This document shows positions 6,115-8,537 of a DNA stretch of 8,537 bases, piece by piece; positions within the stretch are counted from its first letter, which is position 1, and each line of letters opens with the position of its first letter. The stretch lies in contig LKNC01000108.1 of the NCBI GenBank assembly GCA_001564255.1, positions 1 through 8,537 on the forward strand, in the 5' to 3' direction. The stretch is from Natrialbaceae archaeon Tc-Br11_E2g1 (GTDB lineage: Archaea; Halobacteriota; Halobacteria; Halobacteriales; Natrialbaceae). The notes under the pieces are model-generated. The model was not told the DNA's origin. It searched no databases and was given only the letters and a program-made list of their open reading frames with translations. Made by a program: the position numbers and the translations under genes.

Positions 6115-6480
6115 ATGACAGCCGACCGGCCCCTGGCAGTCACACTCGAGAACCGGCTCATGGGCCAGGGGATCTACGCCACCGACTGGAGCGAGACCGA
6201 GGAGACCATCCACATCGAGTACGAAACCGTCGCTCCGGGGGGGCGCGTCACGAGCGACGAGGTGGGACTGGTCGTCCGAACCCTGCTCGCGGCCGTCGAC
6301 GAACGCGAGGGGTGGTCCCCAAAGCGCCTCGAGGCGACCTCCCGGACGGTCGACGGGGACGGGCGTGGCACCTGGTACGTCGAGGCCGGGTGGTTCGAGG
6401 AGTTGTACGAGTCGATAGACGAGATCGAGTTCTCGAGGCGGGTCCTCTCGACCGTCGAGTACGCGTCGGGAGGGACATGA
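6115..6480 (+). CDS. Uncharacterised haloarchaeal protein next to the TIR gene
   Basis: This is a 121-residue acidic protein with no cysteine and no membrane segment. It has an N-terminal helix and strand (VTLENRLMGQGIYATDW), a strand pair (TIHIEYETVAPG), a helix (SDEVGLVVRTLLAAVDE) and a second half with RLEATSRTVDG, GTWYVEAGWFEEL and EIEFSRRVLSTVEY. The layout resembles a small conserved haloarchaeal family (possibly DUF8159, from memory); I know of no function. The ATG at 6115 is chosen because the region before it has the base composition of intergenic DNA. The longer in-frame start at 5794 would run antisense through the 63-residue gene. The TIR gene follows after 55 nt on the same strand with a possible promoter of its own, so cotranscription is possible but not shown. 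Confidence 0.75.
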   Translation: MTADRPLAVTLENRLMGQGIYATDWSETEETIHIEYETVAPGGRVTSDEVGLVVRTLLAAVDEREGWSPKRLEATSRTVDGDGRGTWYVEAGWFEELYESIDEIEFSRRVLSTVEYASGGT

Positions 6481-6504
6481 AACGGTCGAGTATGGACAGT
6501 TAGG

Positions 6505-6511
6505 TTGATTT
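6505..6511 (+). promoter_or_regulatory. TATA-like element of the TIR gene
   Basis: TTGATTT is centred about 28 nt before the ATG at 6536 in the 55-nt gap. No Shine-Dalgarno lies close to the start; CGGAG at 6515-6519 is about 16 nt away, which is too far. This suggests a leaderless mRNA independent of the upstream gene. Confidence 0.4.
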
Positions 6512-6535
6512 CCCCGGAGCAGAGACGTTCACCCA

Positions 6536-7150
6536 ATGACAGGAGAACAGGTGTACGTCTCCCATGCCCCACCGGACCTCGGACTCGTCGAGGAGTTGTT
6601 CTCTACGGTCAAGAACTTCCCGTTCGGCGTCCACGTCGCCCTCGAGGAAGCCGACTCGGGGTCAGCACGGAAGCGTCTCAAGGGTCGACTCGCCAACAGC
6701 GACGTCGTCGTCGCAGTGCTCACCGAGACGGCGGCGACCGACGAGTGGGTAAACCAGGAGATCGGGTACGCCGTCGCCAAAGGGATCCCGGTTCTCCCCC
6801 TCTACGAGGACGACCGCTACGTCGGTGGGTTCATAGACGACCTCGAGGGCGTCAGGATCGATCGCGAGCGTCCCTCCGTGACGATCTTTTATATCCTCTC
6901 GGCGCTCCGGGACGAACTCGCACCGCTCGGGTCGCTCTCGGTTCCGGACTGGTACATTCGGTTCCCGTGTACCGTTCCGAACTGCGCACATCCGGTCACC
7001 CTCGAGATCGAACGCGGCCAGTCGAAACTCCGGAAACTCAAAGAACACGGAAAACCCCTGACGGCGAGTTGTGACACCTGTATGTCGAGGTACTACTTCG
7101 ATCCGGCGACGATCGGGTTCGTTCGACGCGAGAGCATACCGGAACAATAG
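6536..7150 (+). CDS. TIR-domain protein with C-terminal zinc-ribbon-like module
   Basis: The protein has 204 residues. Residues 5-100 look like a TIR domain: QVYVSHAPPDLGLVEEL (strand A with the SHA signature), GVHVALEEADSG (31-42), LANSDVVVAVLTETAATDEW (52-71), then VNQEIGYAVAKGIPVLPLYED (72-92). W71 and E75 sit in the W-x3-E position that in NAD-cleaving TIRs holds the catalytic glutamate. Residues 140-190 form a zinc-ribbon-like module with C145-x4-C150 and C179-x2-C182, separated by a lysine-rich loop (GQSKLRKLKEHGK) that is notably basic for this proteome. TIR proteins in prokaryotes often serve in antiviral defence or NAD signalling, but no ThsA-like partner is visible here. NADase activity and nucleic acid or target binding by the C-terminal module are inferences. 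It converges on the J-domain gene 80 nt away. Confidence 0.85.
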   Translation: MTGEQVYVSHAPPDLGLVEELFSTVKNFPFGVHVALEEADSGSARKRLKGRLANSDVVVAVLTETAATDEWVNQEIGYAVAKGIPVLPLYEDDRYVGGFIDDLEGVRIDRERPSVTIFYILSALRDELAPLGSLSVPDWYIRFPCTVPNCAHPVTLEIERGQSKLRKLKEHGKPLTASCDTCMSRYYFDPATIGFVRRESIPEQ

Positions 7151-7230
7151 TCGTGGGCCCGGCCTGAACTGGTGGGTGAAATCGATGGCTGTCATCCGAT
7201 TGCACTCATCGGTCGACGCCGGGGTCGGTA

Positions 7231-7503
7231 CTAGTTCAGCCGATCGGAGGCTTCCTTGACGAGCTTGAACGCCGACCTGCTCCCGGTCTCCCGGTCGGGA
7301 TGGGCGTGTTTGACCTGCTGGAAGAACGCATTCCGGACCTCCGCCTCCGTCGCCGCCGGCCCGACATCGAGGATCTCGCGTGCTCTCGATTCCCGCATCG
7401 CCACCTCGGTGACGACGACCCCGTCGGGCAAGACGACGTCCTCGAGGTTCGCCCGCGGGAACTCACCGTCACAGCCCTCGCGTCGTTCGTCGGCCACTGC
7501 CAT
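7231..7503 (-). CDS. Small J-domain (DnaJ-like) protein
   Basis: The protein has 90 residues. The C-terminal half (about 38-90) is a J domain: SRAREILDVGPAATEAEVRNAF (helices I-II), QVKHAHPD with H68-P69-D70 (the motif that stimulates Hsp70 ATPase), then SAFKLVKEASDRLN (helix III). The chain ends there, so helix IV, the G/F region and zinc fingers of full DnaJ are absent. The N-terminal 37 residues have a short strand pair (LEDVVLPDGVVVTEV). It is probably a cofactor that directs DnaK to a specific task; the partner is unknown. The start at 7503 is supported by a TATA-like element 28 nt upstream. The gene is divergent from mce and convergent with the TIR gene. Confidence 0.82.
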   Translation of the reverse strand: MAVADERREGCDGEFPRANLEDVVLPDGVVVTEVAMRESRAREILDVGPAATEAEVRNAFFQQVKHAHPDRETGSRSAFKLVKEASDRLN

Positions 7504-7527
7504 CGCGAAGGCGTATGGATCCGTCCT

Positions 7528-7534
7528 ACATTAG
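7528..7534 (-). promoter_or_regulatory. TATA-like element of the J-domain gene
   Basis: The minus strand reads CTAATGT, centred about 28 nt before the ATG at 7503. There is no Shine-Dalgarno, consistent with a leaderless mRNA. Confidence 0.45.
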
Positions 7535-7602
7535 TCCCGTTACACCGGAGTGTCACGATCGTCGGCTTCCCGCTCGTCGCGTGTGAGCGTCGACAAACGG
7601 AG

Positions 7603-7609
7603 TTGTTTT
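7603..7609 (+). promoter_or_regulatory. TATA-like element of mce
   Basis: TTGTTTT is centred about 28 nt before the ATG at 7635 in the divergent gap with the J-domain gene. No Shine-Dalgarno is present. Confidence 0.45.
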
Positions 7610-7634
7610 CACACCCAGTTTCGTTCGCGTACCC

Positions 7635-8018
7635 ATGCACTTCGACCACGCAGGCATCGCGACCGACGACGCGACCGAACTCGCCGGGCTGTTCTCGGAA
7701 CTGTTCGAGGTCGACGTCGTCCACGAAGAGGGGTTCGACGGCATGAAAGTGATCTTCCTCGAGACGGGTGCGGGCTACTTCGAACTGCTCGAGCCCCTCG
7801 AGGACGGGACGATCGCCCGGTACGTCGAGGAAAACGGGGCGGGCATCCACCACCTCGCGCTGGCGACGGCGGACATCGAGGGCGCACTCGAGCGCGCTCG
7901 CGGGATGGGCATCGACCTGGTCGACGAGGAACCCCGCCCGGGCGCGTGGGGTCACACCGTCGCGTTCTTGCATCCGAAATCGACTGGCGGTATCCTGATC
8001 GAGTTCGTCGAGCACTGA
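7635..8018 (+). CDS. mce: Methylmalonyl-CoA epimerase
   Basis: The protein has 127 residues, within the normal size for this VOC-fold enzyme, which interconverts the (S) and (R) forms of methylmalonyl-CoA for the B12-dependent mutase in propionyl-CoA metabolism. Diagnostic features are MHFDHAGIATDD at the N-terminus with H5 as a metal ligand, YFELLEPL (48-55, E50 at the Gln/Glu ligand position), the GIHHLAL block (70-76), and the strongly typical WGHTVAFLHPKSTGGILIEFVEH end (105-127, E123 as ligand). The FLHPKSTGGILIE stretch separates it from generic VOC proteins such as the one at 5265-5684. The mutase genes are not in this window, so it appears to be a single-gene unit. A TATA-like box 28 nt upstream supports the start. 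Confidence 0.92.
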   Translation: MHFDHAGIATDDATELAGLFSELFEVDVVHEEGFDGMKVIFLETGAGYFELLEPLEDGTIARYVEENGAGIHHLALATADIEGALERARGMGIDLVDEEPRPGAWGHTVAFLHPKSTGGILIEFVEH

Positions 8019-8116
8019 GACGGACCGGGAGACCGGTTTACCCGTGATCGACCCGGACGGGGCGGCGACCACCGGGAACGAATCACAACGGACCGTACGA
8101 CGATGGGTGGGACATG

Positions 8117-8135
8117 CGGGGTCACCGCAACCCCG
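8117..8135. terminator. Hairpin between convergent genes
   Basis: CGGGGT and ACCCCG are perfect 6-bp arms around a 7-nt loop, in the 123-nt gap between mce and the SelW-like gene, 7 nt beyond the latter's stop. It could shape 3' ends from either side, but no clear T-run follows, so the terminator role is weak. Confidence 0.3.
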
Positions 8136-8141
8136 AGGCGG

Positions 8142-8372
8142 CTACAGCCGCCGGCGAACCGTCCGGACGATCCCGTCGACGTCGTACTCGTCTTCGGCCT
8201 TGTCGAAGACCACCTCGCCGTCGACGCGGACGACGAAGACGCCGTGGTCGCCCGTCCGCAGGGTGACGGCCTCGAGGTCCTCACCGAAGGTCGAAAGCAG
8301 TGCGTGTTGAACGTCCGCTGCTCGGCTCAGAAACCCACACGGAACGCAGTATTCGATCTCGATTTCGGTCAT
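8142..8372 (-). CDS. SelW/SelT/SelH (Rdx) family thioredoxin-like protein
   Basis: This is a 76-residue protein with the family's initial strand followed by a redox motif, IEIEYCVPCGF, with C9-x2-C12 where animal selenoproteins carry Cys-x2-Sec. It continues with a helix (LSRAADVQHALLSTFG), strands (AVTLRTGDHGVFVVRVDGEVVFD) and a terminal helix (DVDGIVRTVRRRL). The pattern fits a small thioredoxin-fold redox protein; its partner and substrate are unknown. The ATG at 8372 fits the family start; an in-frame ATG at 8447 would overlap the upstream gene and adds unrelated sequence. GGAGGA lies 12 nt before the ATG, a long but usable spacing, and the gene sits 37 nt after the probable surE stop, so cotranscription is likely. 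Confidence 0.85.
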   Translation of the reverse strand: MTEIEIEYCVPCGFLSRAADVQHALLSTFGEDLEAVTLRTGDHGVFVVRVDGEVVFDKAEDEYDVDGIVRTVRRRL

Positions 8373-8384
8373 ATCTCTCGTTCG

Positions 8385-8390
8385 TCCTCC
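8385..8390 (-). promoter_or_regulatory. Possible Shine-Dalgarno of the SelW-like gene
   Basis: The minus strand reads GGAGGA, 12 nt before the ATG at 8372. A weak TATA-like CGATACC (8396-8402) at the leaderless distance is an alternative, so the mode of expression is open. Confidence 0.4.
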
Positions 8391-8409
8391 GGACTGGTAT
8401 CGGTTCGGG

Positions 8410-8537
8410 CTATCGGGCCCGCGAGTCGGGGCGATCGGCGTACTCACCGAGAAGATCCGACAGAACGTCGGGCTCCCCGCCGGCGTAGGGAACGGCGACC
8501 GGCGAGACGCTGACCCGCCCCTCGACGACCGCCCGCC
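8410..8537 (-). CDS. surE: Probable SurE 5'-nucleotidase/phosphatase, C-terminal end only
   Basis: Only the last 41 codons and the TAG stop (8412-8410) are in the window; the gene enters from the right edge. The readable end begins RAVVEGRVSVSPVAVPYAGG, followed by an acidic helix (PDVLSDLLGEYAD). The AVxEGxVSVSPL-like stretch matches the C-terminal region of SurE nucleotidases, where TDxxAVxxGYVSVTPL is typical. The metal-binding N-terminal motifs are outside the window, so the family call is tentative. It is followed by the SelW-like gene after 37 nt on the same strand. Confidence 0.6.
   Translation of the reverse strand, partial: RAVVEGRVSVSPVAVPYAGGEPDVLSDLLGEYADRPDSRAR

Noticed and set aside
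6536..7150. Calling a Thoeris system
   Set aside because: Only a TIR protein is present; no SIR2/SLOG-type ThsA effector is seen on either side within the window.
7236..8072. 278-codon minus-strand frame across mce and the J-domain gene
   Set aside because: It crosses the divergent promoter region and two motif-confirmed genes in other frames; no domain pattern is visible.
8103..8513. Plus-strand frame opposite the SelW-like and SurE genes
   Set aside because: It is a shadow; the opposite strand has clear SelW CxxC and SurE C-terminal motifs.
1..8537. CRISPR array, tRNA or rRNA genes
   Set aside because: No regularly spaced repeats, cloverleaf-like segments or rRNA-like conserved stretches were seen in the gaps, all of which are under 140 nt.

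Overview
This window looks like a piece of haloarchaeal chromosome. The evidence is very high GC with strong third-position G/C use, strongly acidic and lysine-poor proteins, and TATA-like boxes about 24-30 nt upstream of most start codons with no Shine-Dalgarno between, as expected for leaderless archaeal mRNAs. The gene families also fit: an archaeal RPA operon with an RPA-associated protein and phosphoesterase, the archaeal riboflavin reductase ArfC, and several small proteins of haloarchaeal type. The extreme abundance of CTCGAG suggests a Natrialbales-like genome, but this is only an impression. The window is gene-dense, and no stretch over 300 bases lacks a gene.

Layout. (1) Positions 1-3192, minus strand: a compact operon, read from high to low coordinates, of single-stranded DNA-binding RPA, RPA-associated protein and a calcineurin-like phosphoesterase cut by the left edge. 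Junctions are an ATGA overlap and a directly abutting TGA-ATG. (2) Positions 3193-3317: a divergent control region with two perfect inverted repeats, then arfC on the plus strand (archaeal riboflavin/F420 precursor pathway). (3) Positions 4026-5684, minus strand: three separately promoted genes, namely an Nmad3-like putative nucleotide-modification protein, a lysine-free ASCH-domain protein and a VOC metalloenzyme-fold protein that starts with GTG. (4) Positions 5685-6535: a palindromic hairpin resembling an IS200/IS605-type end or a terminator, a 63-residue haloarchaeal protein, an AT-rich divergent promoter region and a 121-residue uncharacterised protein. (5) Positions 6536-7150: a TIR-domain protein with a C-terminal four-cysteine zinc-ribbon-like module, followed by a convergent 90-residue J-domain protein. 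(6) Positions 7635-8018: methylmalonyl-CoA epimerase. It converges on a SelW/Rdx-like CxxC protein, which lies downstream of the C-terminal end of a probable SurE nucleotidase cut by the right edge.

Functional picture. The left third is DNA replication/repair housekeeping. The middle and right hold metabolic genes (ArfC, epimerase, VOC) mixed with small proteins linked by family to nucleotide or RNA chemistry (Nmad3, ASCH, SurE). The least explained part is 5.7-7.2 kb, with a TIR/zinc-ribbon protein, an unknown neighbour, AT-rich control DNA and a transposon-like hairpin. I see no complete CRISPR array, rRNA, tRNA, intact transposase or complete multi-gene defence system.
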